DNA of 64,000 nucleotides from Streptomyces bacillaris (GTDB taxonomy: Bacteria > Actinomycetota > Actinomycetes > Streptomycetales > Streptomycetaceae), in assembly GCF_003268675.1 (NCBI RefSeq), contig NZ_CP029378.1:3348001-3412000 (forward strand), written 5' to 3'. Of the stretch, positions 8,319 to 16,668 are shown one piece after another. A program made the position numbers and the translations under genes. Position 1 is the first letter of the stretch. Each line of letters opens with the position of its first letter. Below the pieces are notes generated by a model. That model was not told the origin of the DNA, did not search any database, and saw nothing but the letters and a program-made list of their open reading frames with translations.

Positions 8319-8963
8319 TCACCTCCGCCAGAACAGGTGGTGCGTCACCCCGCTCGGGCTGGGCACGACCTCCAGGTGGAACCGGTCGAGCAGTTCGTCG
8401 GGCGAGTCCCAGAGCCGCAGCCCGGACCCGAAGGTCAACGGCGATACCACCACATGCAGCGTGTCGACGAGGTCCGCGTCGAGGAACTCCCGGACGGTGG
8501 TGACCCCGCCACCGAGCCGGACGTCCTTGCCCCGGGCCGCCTCCCGGGCCTGCGCGAGCACCTCGGCCGGTTCGCCGCCGACGAAGTGGAACGTGGTGTC
8601 GGAGAGCGTGAACGAGGGGCGCTCGTGGTGGGTCATGACGAACACCGGCGTACGGAACGGAGGCTCATCGCCCCACCACCCGCGCCACGGGTCCTCGGGC
8701 CAGGGGCCGCGCTGGGGCCCGAACTTGTTGCGGCCCATGATCTCGGCCCCGATGTTGCGGGCGTAGTCCCGCGTGAAGTAGTCGTCCAGCCCTCGGCTCC
8801 CCCCGGGATCGGTCCGCATCGGCCAGCTCGCCGTGGCCCCGGCCCAGGCGAACAGCTCCCCCGGCTCGACGTCCCCGAAGGGCCGCTCCAGGGTCTGGTT
8901 CTCACCTGCCGCGATCCCGTCGCTCGAGACGCAGAAGTTCTGGACCCGCAAGAGCTGAGCCAT
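8319..8963 (-). CDS. Dihydrofolate-reductase-like (RibD C-domain) protein
   Basis: A 214-residue cytosolic oxidoreductase of the RibD C-terminal/DHFR-like superfamily. It begins LLRVQNFCVSSDGIAAG, contains the nucleotide-fold segments AEIMGRNKFGP and VFVMTHHERP, and ends with LVDTLHVVVSPLTFGSGLRLW, all usual positions for this family. Such proteins bind NADPH; the physiological substrate is unknown for most members. It is a single gene whose upstream region carries the palindrome ATCGCGCGCGAT at 9032-9043. Confidence 0.85.
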   Translation of the reverse strand: MAQLLRVQNFCVSSDGIAAGENQTLERPFGDVEPGELFAWAGATASWPMRTDPGGSRGLDDYFTRDYARNIGAEIMGRNKFGPQRGPWPEDPWRGWWGDEPPFRTPVFVMTHHERPSFTLSDTTFHFVGGEPAEVLAQAREAARGKDVRLGGGVTTVREFLDADLVDTLHVVVSPLTFGSGLRLWDSPDELLDRFHLEVVPSPSGVTHHLFWRR

Positions 8964-9265
8964 GTGTTCCTCCCAGGTGGACCACGAGGTTGACGACGAC
9001 GCTGTAAGGACTCTCCGCTACGCAGGAAATCATCGCGCGCGATACCGGGGACTTCCGTCCGGCGCGGCGTGAGGACCGCCCCGCGTCGGCCACCAGCACA
9101 GCCACCGGGCCCGCACCCCGCCCCCGGACCGTTCCCCGCCCAGGGCGCACCTGCCCGCCGATCCGCGCGGGCCCGGGGCAGCACCCGGCGCCGTGCGGCC
9201 GTGTCCTCCCTCACAGACGAGGGCGGCAGCGTGACGAAAGGCGGACGGACGCCGTCTGGAAGGGC
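8964..9265. other. Intergenic region with 12-bp palindrome
   Basis: This is the divergent promoter space between the DHFR-like gene and the 92-residue gene. The one clear element is the perfect palindrome ATCGCGCGCGAT at 9032-9043, about 70 bp before the DHFR-like start. A 66-codon frame at 9069-9269 has no family features and I do not call it. Confidence 0.45.
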
Positions 9266-9544
9266 ATGAACGACCTGACCGATGAGGACATCGCCCGCGC
9301 GGTGCGCACCATCGCCGCCATGGAGGCGTCCCGCGACGCCCTGGCCACCCGGGTGGCGGCGCTACGCACCGCCACGGCCCCCGGGGACCTGGCGGAACGC
9401 GACCGCTGCGGCAACGCCATGGCGGAAGCCGACGCCCGCATCCTGCTGGAATCCATCGACGTACTCGACCGGCTCGGGATGACAGCCGCAGCCATGGCCT
9501 GCACCCACGTCGCCCAGGCGGAAGGCATCCTCCCGGCCCGCTGA
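9266..9544 (+). CDS. Hypothetical protein, 92 aa
   Basis: A 92-residue acidic, mostly helical protein with no signal peptide or membrane segment. It has repeated Ala-rich amphipathic stretches (VRTIAAMEASRDALATRVAAL and ILLESIDVLDRLGM). A GGAAGG motif lies just before the ATG at 9266, and frame bias supports coding. I do not recognise the family. It stands alone before a NUDIX gene. Confidence 0.6.
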   Translation: MNDLTDEDIARAVRTIAAMEASRDALATRVAALRTATAPGDLAERDRCGNAMAEADARILLESIDVLDRLGMTAAAMACTHVAQAEGILPAR

Positions 9545-9692
9545 CCCCCAGAGGGGGGCTGGGAGGCGGCGGTCGCCACGGACCGCCTTCAGCTCGGCCT
9601 CCCTGCCGTCGGGGCTTCGGTGCCGGAACAGCCGACCGGCGTTGTCGGTCGACCCCCGGGCCGGCGGCGGGACACGGTCCTACAGTGAGGAC

Positions 9693-10196
9693 ATGCCGGA
9701 CGATCAGCACCGCATGACCGTGGACGACGACGTCGAGATCCCTGCGCCCGCCGACGGCGAGGTGTGGGCCGTCGGGGCCGTCATCCTCCATGGGAACGGC
9801 CACGCCTTCGCCCAGAAGCGCAGCCCTGCCCGGCGGCTCTTCCCCGACTGCTGGGGCATCGTCGGCGGCCACGTCGAGCCCGGCGAAACCCTCCTGGAGG
9901 CCTTGGCCCGCGAGGTCGAGGAGGAGACCGGCTGGCGTCTGCGCCGCGTCCGGCGCCTCCTGGGGATCTCCACGTGGACCGGCGACGACGGGGGCGGAAC
10001 ACGGCACGAGGCCGACTACCTCGTCGAGGTCGACGGTGACCTGGACCGCCCCGCCCTGGAATGGTCCAAGCACACCGCATACGACTGGTTCGGCCCCGAC
10101 GACCTCTCCCGCCTCATGGAGAACCGTGCTCCCGGCGACCGTCTCATCCACGACGTCGTCGCGAAAGCCCTACAAGAGCGCCCGGACCCGGCCTAG
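9693..10196 (+). CDS. NUDIX hydrolase
   Basis: A 167-residue NUDIX-fold pyrophosphohydrolase. The NUDIX box is complete: GGHVEPGETLLEALAREVEEETG fits GX5EX7REUXEEXG, with the metal-binding Glu residues in REVEEETG. It follows the substrate-strand segment WAVGAVILHGNGHAFAQKR. The closing WFGPDDLSRL is also usual in the family. Substrates may be nucleotide diphosphate derivatives, but specificity cannot be read. The ATG at 9693 lies six bases after TACAGT (9681-9686), so it is probably leaderless; the in-frame GTG at 9642 is upstream of that promoter. Confidence 0.85.
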   Translation: MPDDQHRMTVDDDVEIPAPADGEVWAVGAVILHGNGHAFAQKRSPARRLFPDCWGIVGGHVEPGETLLEALAREVEEETGWRLRRVRRLLGISTWTGDDGGGTRHEADYLVEVDGDLDRPALEWSKHTAYDWFGPDDLSRLMENRAPGDRLIHDVVAKALQERPDPA

Positions 10197-10334
10197 TTGA
10201 CTCCTGGGGTCGCACTCGTGGCGTCGTAGGGCTGACGCCTGGTCGTTCGCCGCCCCAGCGCCCGGCGGCCCGACACGAGCAACCGGACAAGTCCGCCCGT
10301 CGGCCGTCCGGCCCGACTCGCCACCCCAAGGCGC

Positions 10335-10365
10335 TTGACCTCAAGTCAGGTTGAGTTTCTACGTT
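10335..10365 (+). promoter_or_regulatory. MerR-type promoter with 19-bp spacer
   Basis: TTGACC (10335-10340) and TACGTT (10360-10365) are separated by exactly 19 bp, the over-long spacing used by MerR-family activators. The spacer holds the dyad CTCAA-GTCAGG-TTGAG at 10340-10355 with an inner ACCT/AGGT pair. The -10 box ends six bases before the ATG at 10372, giving a leaderless transcript. No MerR gene is present in this window. Confidence 0.65.
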
Positions 10366-10371
10366 CTTCCC

Positions 10372-10857
10372 ATGACCACTTCGAGCAGCACCTCAGCCCT
10401 CTTCACCCCCTCCCACGACGATGCCGACCTCGTCGCCCAGCCCATCGGATACTGGGCCAGCGCTGCCGGCCAGGCCGTCGTCCAGAACATCCGGACCGCG
10501 CTCGGCGTCCTCGGTCTGACCCAGCCCGCCTGGTGGGTCCTGCACCACCTCAGCGAGCGCCCGAAGGGCTGGGACCGCACGGAACTGATCGAATTCCTCA
10601 GCTACTATCCGGGCCCCGACGACGACCTGCCCGGCGACATCGACAGCCTCGTCGCCCGGGGCCTGGTGTCCCAGAACGCGGCCGGGCACCTGCTGCGGAC
10701 CGAGTCGGGCGCGGAGCTGTACTCCCGTGCGGCGGCACGGCAGTCGGAGCTGCGCCGCCAGGTACACGAGGGCATTCCGGACGAAGAGTACGCCCGCACC
10801 CTCAAGGTCCTCCAGCGCATGATCCACAACGTGCAGGGTGACGCGTGGCACCACTGA
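10372..10857 (+). CDS. MarR-like winged-helix protein
   Basis: A 161-residue protein with a MarR-type winged helix. The first helix pair is AQPIGYWASAAGQAVVQNIRTALGVLGL and the winged helix includes PAWWVLHHLSE, then DRTELIEFLSYY, IDSLVARGLV and LLRTESGAELY. The C-terminal helices resemble MarR dimer arms. It is transcribed from the MerR-type promoter at 10335-10365, so a distant MerR/SoxR-family protein probably controls it. The ATG at 10372 fits the leaderless pattern; the frame opens 21 bases earlier within the promoter. Targets unknown. Confidence 0.75.
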   Translation: MTTSSSTSALFTPSHDDADLVAQPIGYWASAAGQAVVQNIRTALGVLGLTQPAWWVLHHLSERPKGWDRTELIEFLSYYPGPDDDLPGDIDSLVARGLVSQNAAGHLLRTESGAELYSRAAARQSELRRQVHEGIPDEEYARTLKVLQRMIHNVQGDAWHH

Positions 10858-10941
10858 TCCGGGCGGGCCGCCCCGGTTCACCGCTCGCGCCGCCCGGCTC
10901 CCCGGACCGGCGCCCGTCCAGCATGATCCGAACGAGAGGCC

Positions 10942-11502
10942 CTAGCCCCGCCAGCGGGGCGCCTGGTCATCCGGGGTGCCCGGACTCGCGAAGTGGAAGG
11001 GGACGGTGAGGCGGGCGGCCAGGGCCCTGCCACTGCGGTCAGCGGCGGCAGCCGAGGGATGGAGGGCCCCCGGAGCCTCCCCCTCCCCGAAGTACCGCAC
11101 CGCCGCATCCCGGTAGACGGTGGCCAGACAACGCTCGCCGACCGGATCGGCGGTGATCGCCATCAGGCACACGAACCAGTCGTGAACGGTGTCCCCGTCC
11201 CACACCGCCTCGATCGCCACGACGCGCCCGGGACACCCGGCGGCACGGGCCGCCAGGGACTCCACGTCCAGAGGGCTGTCGGGAGTGCGGGCGACGCGGT
11301 CCCCATGGTGCAGGTAGCGGTCGTGGACCAGGATCTGGGCCTCATGGAGCCCCAGCCCACGGGCGCGCCCGACCTCGTGGACGACACGCAGGGCCTGCAT
11401 ACGGTTGTCCTGAAGCACATACCCGTCGACCTGGCGGCGGATGCCGACCGGCAGCAGCTCCCACCACTCGTCCCTGCCCGTGCCCCCGCCCCCGTCTGCC
11501 AC
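10942..11502 (-). CDS. Hypothetical protein, 186 aa
   Basis: An unrecognised protein of about 186 residues read from the GTG at 11502, with the frame open further upstream into the preceding gene. It is rich in charged residues, with LPVGIRRQVDGYVLQDNRMQ and ALRVVHEVGRARGLGLHEAQ as likely helices, and later VVAIEAVWDGDTVHDWFVCL. It has no signal peptide. It lies 32 bp downstream of the helix-turn-helix gene on the same strand, so the two are probably co-transcribed. Start and function are uncertain. Confidence 0.55.
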   Translation of the reverse strand: MADGGGGTGRDEWWELLPVGIRRQVDGYVLQDNRMQALRVVHEVGRARGLGLHEAQILVHDRYLHHGDRVARTPDSPLDVESLAARAAGCPGRVVAIEAVWDGDTVHDWFVCLMAITADPVGERCLATVYRDAAVRYFGEGEAPGALHPSAAAADRSGRALAARLTVPFHFASPGTPDDQAPRWRG

Positions 11503-11534
11503 CAGGCCACAGTACGCAGGCGGGAACAGGACGG

Positions 11535-12566
11535 TCAGGGACTGTCCGCCTCCCCCTCCGCGAGGGCGGCGAACCGCTCCCGCCACGGCAGCGGCTCGGA
11601 GGCTTCCCCGGCCCCCTCCCGCATGCCCGCCCAGAACGCGCGCTGCTCCTCCCGATGGCACGGCCCGCAGGTGGTGGCCCACGGCACCGGAGGTCGGAAC
11701 AGGTGCTCCTCCCCCGGCCCGGCGCAGGGGATCAGCTCGGGCGGCGGCAGGAACGGCGGCGGCGCCGGGTCCTCGACGGGCGCCGCGGGCAGCTTCTCCC
11801 GGAGCCGGTGCGCCAGGAACCCCACCGCCGACCGGACCCCGTCCGGCGGCAGCCCACCGCACAGCGCCCGCCGCAGGTCGGCAGCGGTGACACCCCGCCG
11901 CAACCACTCGGCGGCGAGCCCGGCGAGCGTACGGGCCTCACGCACGCCGAGATGCAGTTGGCGCTGCTCATGCCGGAGGGAGAGCAACACACGCTCGGCG
12001 GCGACCACTTCGGCGGACCGGGAGGCAGCACCACCGCCCCCGTCGGAGTCCTCCGCCGACGACTCCGCGCCGTCCACGTCCTCGCGCGCTTCGGTGGGTG
12101 GGTGGGATGAGTTCTTCCCCGGTTCTCCGTCCGCGGGTAAAAGACCACCGACCACCCGGGCCCTCGGAGCGCCGACGGTCGGAAAGTGCCCACTCGGAGC
12201 AGGGACGGCTTCCAGCACCTCGTACCCATCGGCCGGAACCCCGGCCCGCAGCCGCGCGACCTGATCGTCGGTCAGCGGGCAGTTGGAGAAGATCTGCACG
12301 GTCCGCCACCGCCCACCGGATGCGGCTTCCCGACGCTCGTGCAGATAGCCGGACGCGACCAGCTCGGCCTTGGCCTTCTGGTACCGCCGCCCGTTGATGT
12401 CGAGCTTGCGGGCATGCTCGCTGAGGGCCTTGTCGCGATCCCCTTCGGGCAGCCCTTGCACGTACATGATGAGGATCTTCGCGTCACTGCCCAGACGCGG
12501 CTGGCGCACCAGACTGTTGCAGACCTTCGTGTAGCCCCGGGAGGGCGGGATAACATGCGAAATCAT
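11535..12566 (-). CDS. Helix-turn-helix domain protein
   Basis: A 343-residue protein with an N-terminal winged-helix region: GYTKVCNSLVRQPRLGSDAK, MYVQGLPEGDRD, LSEHARKLDINGRRYQKAKA and LVASGYLHERRE (about residues 10-80). This layout is common in Streptomyces proteins related to replication-initiator-like helix-turn-helix factors. The middle is acidic and low-complexity, and a second helical region (residues 185-255) follows. The C-terminal part has a CAGPGEEH...CGPCHREE cluster that could bind zinc. It is the first gene of a two-gene minus-strand unit. A hairpin lies about 95 bp upstream of its start at 12661-12695. Role unknown. Confidence 0.65.
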   Translation of the reverse strand: MISHVIPPSRGYTKVCNSLVRQPRLGSDAKILIMYVQGLPEGDRDKALSEHARKLDINGRRYQKAKAELVASGYLHERREAASGGRWRTVQIFSNCPLTDDQVARLRAGVPADGYEVLEAVPAPSGHFPTVGAPRARVVGGLLPADGEPGKNSSHPPTEAREDVDGAESSAEDSDGGGGAASRSAEVVAAERVLLSLRHEQRQLHLGVREARTLAGLAAEWLRRGVTAADLRRALCGGLPPDGVRSAVGFLAHRLREKLPAAPVEDPAPPPFLPPPELIPCAGPGEEHLFRPPVPWATTCGPCHREEQRAFWAGMREGAGEASEPLPWRERFAALAEGEADSP

Positions 12567-12660
12567 CGCGGGTGGATGTGCCTTCCACTAGTGGTGTAGG
12601 TCCCCGAGCCGGTGCTGTTACACCGCCGGGGACCGCCCTATACACGCGCGCATATATCGG

Positions 12661-12695
12661 TAGGCGTGCACGCACAGAGCGTGATGTCACGCCTA
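12661..12695. promoter_or_regulatory. Inverted repeat upstream of HTH gene
   Basis: TAGGCGTG at 12661-12668 pairs perfectly with CACGCCTA at 12688-12695 across a 19-bp gap. It lies between the helix-turn-helix gene (start 12566, minus) and the 3' end of the gene at 12741. It could be an operator or a weak terminator of the upstream gene. Confidence 0.4.
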
Positions 12696-12740
12696 CGGTA
12701 CCGCAACCTGATGACTCAGGTCCGCCGCCGGTTCACTCCT

Positions 12741-13163
12741 TCACCTCGCACCCTCCCGCACCCGCAGCCAGGCCATCTCGTGCAGCAGCGCCGCATCCAC
12801 GAACGGGTCCTCCGCCGTGGGCCGCGACCGCCAGTCCAGCGGCCAGGTCACCCCGTCCAACGCGGGCACCCCCACGAACGCCTCCCCGCGCGCACTCCGG
12901 CTCATCGCCTCCACGCCGGGCGGCCACCGATGGCCGGCGGCCGCACCGGGCGCCACCAGGAAGTACATGCTCCGCTCCCCGACGCCCGAGCGAACGATGG
13001 GCCCGGCATGGAAATCGGTGAACTGCATGACCTCGTACGCGATTTCCTCACCGAGCATGCCGATGGCCCGTACGGCGTCGAAGTGGATGCCCACATGGCG
13101 CAGGGCGTGGCCGGAGGCGGGGATCCAGGACGGCACCGGATCCAGTGAATCTCGAAGTTCCAT
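12741..13163 (-). CDS. Hypothetical protein divergent from XRE regulator
   Basis: A 140-residue protein starting at ATG 13163, with the segments AIGMLGEEIAYEVMQFTDFH, GVGERSMYFLVAPG and FVDAALLHEMAWLRVREGAR. No catalytic motif is recognised. It is divergent from the XRE/DUF397 pair, 80 bp apart. In Streptomyces the Scr1-type XRE/DUF397 pair is often next to a lineage-specific third gene, and this may be the third member here. The open frame continues far upstream to 13967, but only as antisense to the XRE gene. Confidence 0.6.
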   Translation of the reverse strand: MELRDSLDPVPSWIPASGHALRHVGIHFDAVRAIGMLGEEIAYEVMQFTDFHAGPIVRSGVGERSMYFLVAPGAAAGHRWPPGVEAMSRSARGEAFVGVPALDGVTWPLDWRSRPTAEDPFVDAALLHEMAWLRVREGAR

Positions 13164-13244
13164 GCGCTCAGCGTTGCGGCGGACACGTACCGTGACCAGG
13201 GTCACCAGCAGGTTGTGAACAGTGGTGTACAGACGAGGTGACCC

Positions 13245-14072
13245 GTGCACTCCAGTGATCAGGCCGAGACGGCCGCCGAGATGTTCGGCCTGCTGCTCCG
13301 GCACTTCCGCGAGCGGGCCGGACTGTCGCAGGAGCAGTTGGGCAGGCGCATCGGCTACTCCAAGTCCCAAGTGGCGATGGTGGAACGGGGCGCGCGACCG
13401 CCGAAGGGCGTCTTCGTACAGCGGGCGGACGAGGTGCTGGATGCACAAGGTGCGCTGATCGTCGCGGCACCGAAGCCCCCGAAGCAGACGAAGCAGCGCA
13501 ATCCGCTGCCCGGTTGGTTCACGCCGTTCGCGGAAGAGGAAGGGAAGGCATGGGCCCGGCACGAGTACGAGAACCACGTCATGCCCGGCCTGCTCCAGAC
13601 GGAGGCATACGCGCGGGCCGTCCTTACGGGGCAGTACCCAACCTTCGACGACGACGAGATCGAAGCGAAGGTCGCCGCACGCCTCGAACGACAGAAGCTG
13701 CTGTCCCGCAGGCCGCTGCCCGACATCAGCTTCGTCCTGGAGATGATCGTGCTGACCCGTCCGATCGGCGGCCGCCGCGTCATGAAGGCCCAGCTTCACC
13801 ACCTCGCCGACGTGGCGCGGCTCCGGCCCGTACGCATCCAGCTGATGGACCCGTACCGCGAGGACCATGCGGCACTGGACGGCTCCTTCGTCCTCCTGGA
13901 GACCGACAAGCGCCAGCAGCTCGCCTATATCGAGGGACAGGGCGGCAGCTTCTTCGTCACCGAACAACCGCAGTTGGGGAACCTGTTCGGCAAGTATGGC
14001 GTCACCCGGGCCCAGGCATACACTCCGGAAAGGACGCTGGAAAAAGTCGAGAAGATGGCAGAGGAACTATGA
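13245..14072 (+). CDS. XRE regulator with DUF5753 (Scr1 family)
   Basis: A 275-residue regulator. The N-terminal XRE helix-turn-helix is clear: LLRHFRERAGLSQEQLGRRI and YSKSQVAMVERG (residues 16-50). The rest is a DUF5753 domain beginning near WFTPFAEEEGKA, with MPGLLQTEAYARAVL and YIEGQGGSFFV. Scr1-type proteins of this kind work with DUF397 partners in Streptomyces. The GTG at 13245 is preceded by GAGG. Its stop overlaps the next ATG by four bases, so the two products are translationally coupled. Confidence 0.9.
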   Translation: MHSSDQAETAAEMFGLLLRHFRERAGLSQEQLGRRIGYSKSQVAMVERGARPPKGVFVQRADEVLDAQGALIVAAPKPPKQTKQRNPLPGWFTPFAEEEGKAWARHEYENHVMPGLLQTEAYARAVLTGQYPTFDDDEIEAKVAARLERQKLLSRRPLPDISFVLEMIVLTRPIGGRRVMKAQLHHLADVARLRPVRIQLMDPYREDHAALDGSFVLLETDKRQQLAYIEGQGGSFFVTEQPQLGNLFGKYGVTRAQAYTPERTLEKVEKMAEEL

Positions 14073-14248
14073 GCACCGACCTCCACTGGTTCAAGTCCAG
14101 CTACAGCGGCAGCGAGGGCGGCGATTGCGTCGAGGTGGCCACCTGCCCCCACACCGTCCACGTCCGCGACTCCAAGGACCTCACCGTCCCCGCGCTCGCC
14201 GTCTCCCCCGCCACCTGGACGTCCTTCGTGGAGTTCGCCGCGTCCTGA
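14069..14248 (+). CDS. DUF397 protein (Scr2 type)
   Basis: A 59-residue DUF397 protein. It has the family signature WFKSSYSGSEGGDCVEVA near the start, then HVRDSKD and the closing WTSFVEFA. DUF397 proteins are small partners, probably antagonists, of DUF5753 XRE regulators. The start codon sits in an ATGA overlap with the XRE stop at 14072. It is convergent with the lipoprotein gene 14 bp away. Confidence 0.9.
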   Translation: MSTDLHWFKSSYSGSEGGDCVEVATCPHTVHVRDSKDLTVPALAVSPATWTSFVEFAAS

Positions 14249-14262
14249 GCACGTCCCCGAGG

Positions 14263-14853
14263 TCAGGAGGAGGGGGTGGGCCCCGGTACCGGGGTCTCGG
14301 CGGACCAGAAGTCGGAGTGGACGTTGGGGGTGGGGATCTCGCCCTCGTACGCACGGCCGTTGGCGACCTTCGTGGGCGGGGCGACCTTCGACTTGTCCAC
14401 GCAGGGACTGGTGACCTCGAAGAAGGCCTGTCCCTTGTAGCCGAAGAGGACCAAGATGCCGAAGCCGTCCGGGGACGTGGCGATGATCTCGGGCATCTCC
14501 TTGCTCGGGTTCACCATCTTGATCCGGTAGTCGTTCGCCTTCCAGAAACGTTCGACCAGGCCGAGGAAGTTGCCGCGACGCTGTTCGGAGACGACCGTCA
14601 TCACCTTCCAATAGCGCGTCACGTCGCAACTGCCAGTCGTCGTGGTGTCGTGAGCCCATTCGATCTCCGGCTTGATCGCTCCGACGGTCGCGTAGAACAT
14701 CCCGTCGGCGCGCTCCGCCGCTCCCTGCATGTCCATGCCTGCCAACGCTCCCTTCCCGTTCGTGTCCCCGCCCAGCAGCCCGCACCCGGCGAGTAGCGCG
14801 CCGACCACAGCCATCGCACAGGCCAGGCGAGTGGTCCGTGTGATGTGCCTCAT
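14263..14853 (-). CDS. Lipoprotein of DUF1023 operon
   Basis: A 196-residue lipoprotein. It starts with basic MRHITRTTR, a hydrophobic core, and the lipobox LLAGC (Cys near residue 24), so the mature protein should be anchored outside the membrane. The body has no known motif; it includes a Cys at GSCDVTRYW and another at SPCVDKS. The start overlaps the stop of the upstream hydrolase gene by four bases (ATGA), so it is the third gene of a three-gene operon. Function unknown. Confidence 0.8.
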   Translation of the reverse strand: MRHITRTTRLACAMAVVGALLAGCGLLGGDTNGKGALAGMDMQGAAERADGMFYATVGAIKPEIEWAHDTTTTGSCDVTRYWKVMTVVSEQRRGNFLGLVERFWKANDYRIKMVNPSKEMPEIIATSPDGFGILVLFGYKGQAFFEVTSPCVDKSKVAPPTKVANGRAYEGEIPTPNVHSDFWSAETPVPGPTPSS

Positions 14854-16664
14854 CGATGGTCCTCCCTCACGATCTCCTCGGAGCGTCCGCTGACGATCCT
14901 GGCAATGTTGGCCGCCGACTCCTGATCCTTCGCCGGATCGAAGTACTGGGAGTGGGCTTCGAACAGCCCGCCTTCCAGGATCATCCTGGGGCCGTCGTCG
15001 ACTTCGAAGCGCTGGGCTCCGAAGGCCGCGCTCGCCGGGTCCTTGCCGAAGTACAGATCGTCGTTGCCGACATCGAAGAGGTCACGTCCCACCCTGACCC
15101 CCGTCGGACCTCCGAGTCCCCAACCGAGCGCTACCTCGCCCTTCGTGGGCAGATGGGTGACCGGGTCGTTGTCGGCGGCGCCGACGAACACATGGTCCCT
15201 GCCCACACCGAGTTCCGTCGCCTTCTGCGCGTCCACGCCGGGGCTGCCCAGCAGGATCACGTCGTCGACGCCCGGAATGCCGCCGGACTGCTTGGCGGCC
15301 GTGCCCACGGTGAGGGACCCGTACGAGTGCCCGATCGCTGTCACATGAGGGTCCGCGTTCCCGTTGGTCACCGAGATGCCCGCCATGAACTCGTTGTAGG
15401 CCGGAGCGCCCCGTTGCGCATCGCCCTTCGACATCACGTCCACGTGCTGCGGTGCGTCGTAGCCCAGCCAGATGATCGAGGCAGTGGACGGGTCAAGACG
15501 CTGAGCCCCCTTGGCCGTGTCCTGAGCCCGCTTCATCGTGTCGTCCACGAACTCGTTGTCGAGCTTGGTACCGAGCCCCGGAACGTACGCCGCGACATGC
15601 CGGGAGGTGTCGGGGTTGCCGTACGAGACGATCGCGCGCCCGTTGCCCTCGTCCCCGATGCCGAGGAGGAACATGGGCGGGTGGCTGGGCTCGTCCAGCT
15701 TGCCCTGGATCATGCGGAGGGCGTCGAGCTTGGTCTTCACGTCGTCGCCGCCCCGGTGCCCCATCTCCTCGATGAGGACCGGCAGGTAGGTGCGGTTCGC
15801 CTCGTCGCGGATCGCCGCCGGGACGCCGTCCAGGCCCCCGATCAGGTCGGGTGCGACCTTCAGGTACTCCTGCCGCTGTTCGTCGGCCAGGCCGTCCCAC
15901 CACTTCTTGCGCTCGGCGGGGCTCTTGTCCTGCGGGATGCCCTCGGCAAGGTGCTTTCCGGCGGTGGAACGGACGTCGGCGGTGTCGCGGGCCACGTCCT
16001 TCAGCGTGGCCGCCGTGACGTCGAGTCCCTTCTCCGCTTTGAGGCCGTTGAGGGTCTTCGCGTAACGGGCGTCGATCTCCCGCGCGGACCGTACGGCGCG
16101 GGCGATACGGTCGGCCACGTCCTGCGCCTTCGCCGCGTTGGGGTTTACCGGCCGGAAGCCGGACCCGGAGTAGCCGGGGTAGAGCGACGGCTGCCCCGGC
16201 GAGCCGAGGGCCGGCGGTTCCAGCGGGAGGCGGGAGCTGCCCTGGGACCTGCCACCCGGAGCCTCCTGCTCCGCCCCGGCCAGGTCCTCGACCTGGGCTG
16301 CCGGGTAGCTGACGGAACCGTCCTCGTGGACGGTGAAGTTCAGGGCGGCCGCGTCCGCCAGGGCCCGCTTCAACTGGTTCTGGGGGCCGACGAGGTCGCC
16401 CGCGAGCCCGTTGAGCGCCGTACGGACGAGCCCGCACTCGGACTGGAGGTACTGGAAGTTGCGACTCAGGCGCCGGAGCCTGCCGGCAGCCGCCGTCGCC
16501 GCGTCGCTCTCCTGGGTCTCCGTGATCTTCGCGGTCATCGCGCGGTCGACCCGTACGCGGTCGGAGGCCGAGCGGCCCGAGACCTCGTGCCACTTGTCGC
16601 CCGCCTCCGTCAGCTCAGAGGTCTTGAGATCACGCAACTGCTGCCAGGTGAGGGTTCCGGTCAT
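14850..16664 (-). CDS. DUF1023 alpha/beta hydrolase
   Basis: A 604-residue protein. The N-terminal 200 residues are helical (LTWQQLRDLKTSELTEAGDK onward) like other proteins of WXG/Esx-type neighbourhoods. The C-terminal half is the DUF1023 hydrolase with nucleophile motif GHSYGS, preceded by IIWLGYDAP and followed by LLGSPGVDAQKA and VFVGAADNDPVTHLP. No signal peptide is seen. The substrate is unknown; the family is expected to be an esterase or amidase. The ATG at 16664 lies five bases after the stop of the upstream small gene, with GATGAGG as ribosome site, and the 3' end overlaps the lipoprotein gene. Confidence 0.85.
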   Translation of the reverse strand: MTGTLTWQQLRDLKTSELTEAGDKWHEVSGRSASDRVRVDRAMTAKITETQESDAATAAAGRLRRLSRNFQYLQSECGLVRTALNGLAGDLVGPQNQLKRALADAAALNFTVHEDGSVSYPAAQVEDLAGAEQEAPGGRSQGSSRLPLEPPALGSPGQPSLYPGYSGSGFRPVNPNAAKAQDVADRIARAVRSAREIDARYAKTLNGLKAEKGLDVTAATLKDVARDTADVRSTAGKHLAEGIPQDKSPAERKKWWDGLADEQRQEYLKVAPDLIGGLDGVPAAIRDEANRTYLPVLIEEMGHRGGDDVKTKLDALRMIQGKLDEPSHPPMFLLGIGDEGNGRAIVSYGNPDTSRHVAAYVPGLGTKLDNEFVDDTMKRAQDTAKGAQRLDPSTASIIWLGYDAPQHVDVMSKGDAQRGAPAYNEFMAGISVTNGNADPHVTAIGHSYGSLTVGTAAKQSGGIPGVDDVILLGSPGVDAQKATELGVGRDHVFVGAADNDPVTHLPTKGEVALGWGLGGPTGVRVGRDLFDVGNDDLYFGKDPASAAFGAQRFEVDDGPRMILEGGLFEAHSQYFDPAKDQESAANIARIVSGRSEEIVREDHR

Positions 16665-16668
16665 CGCC

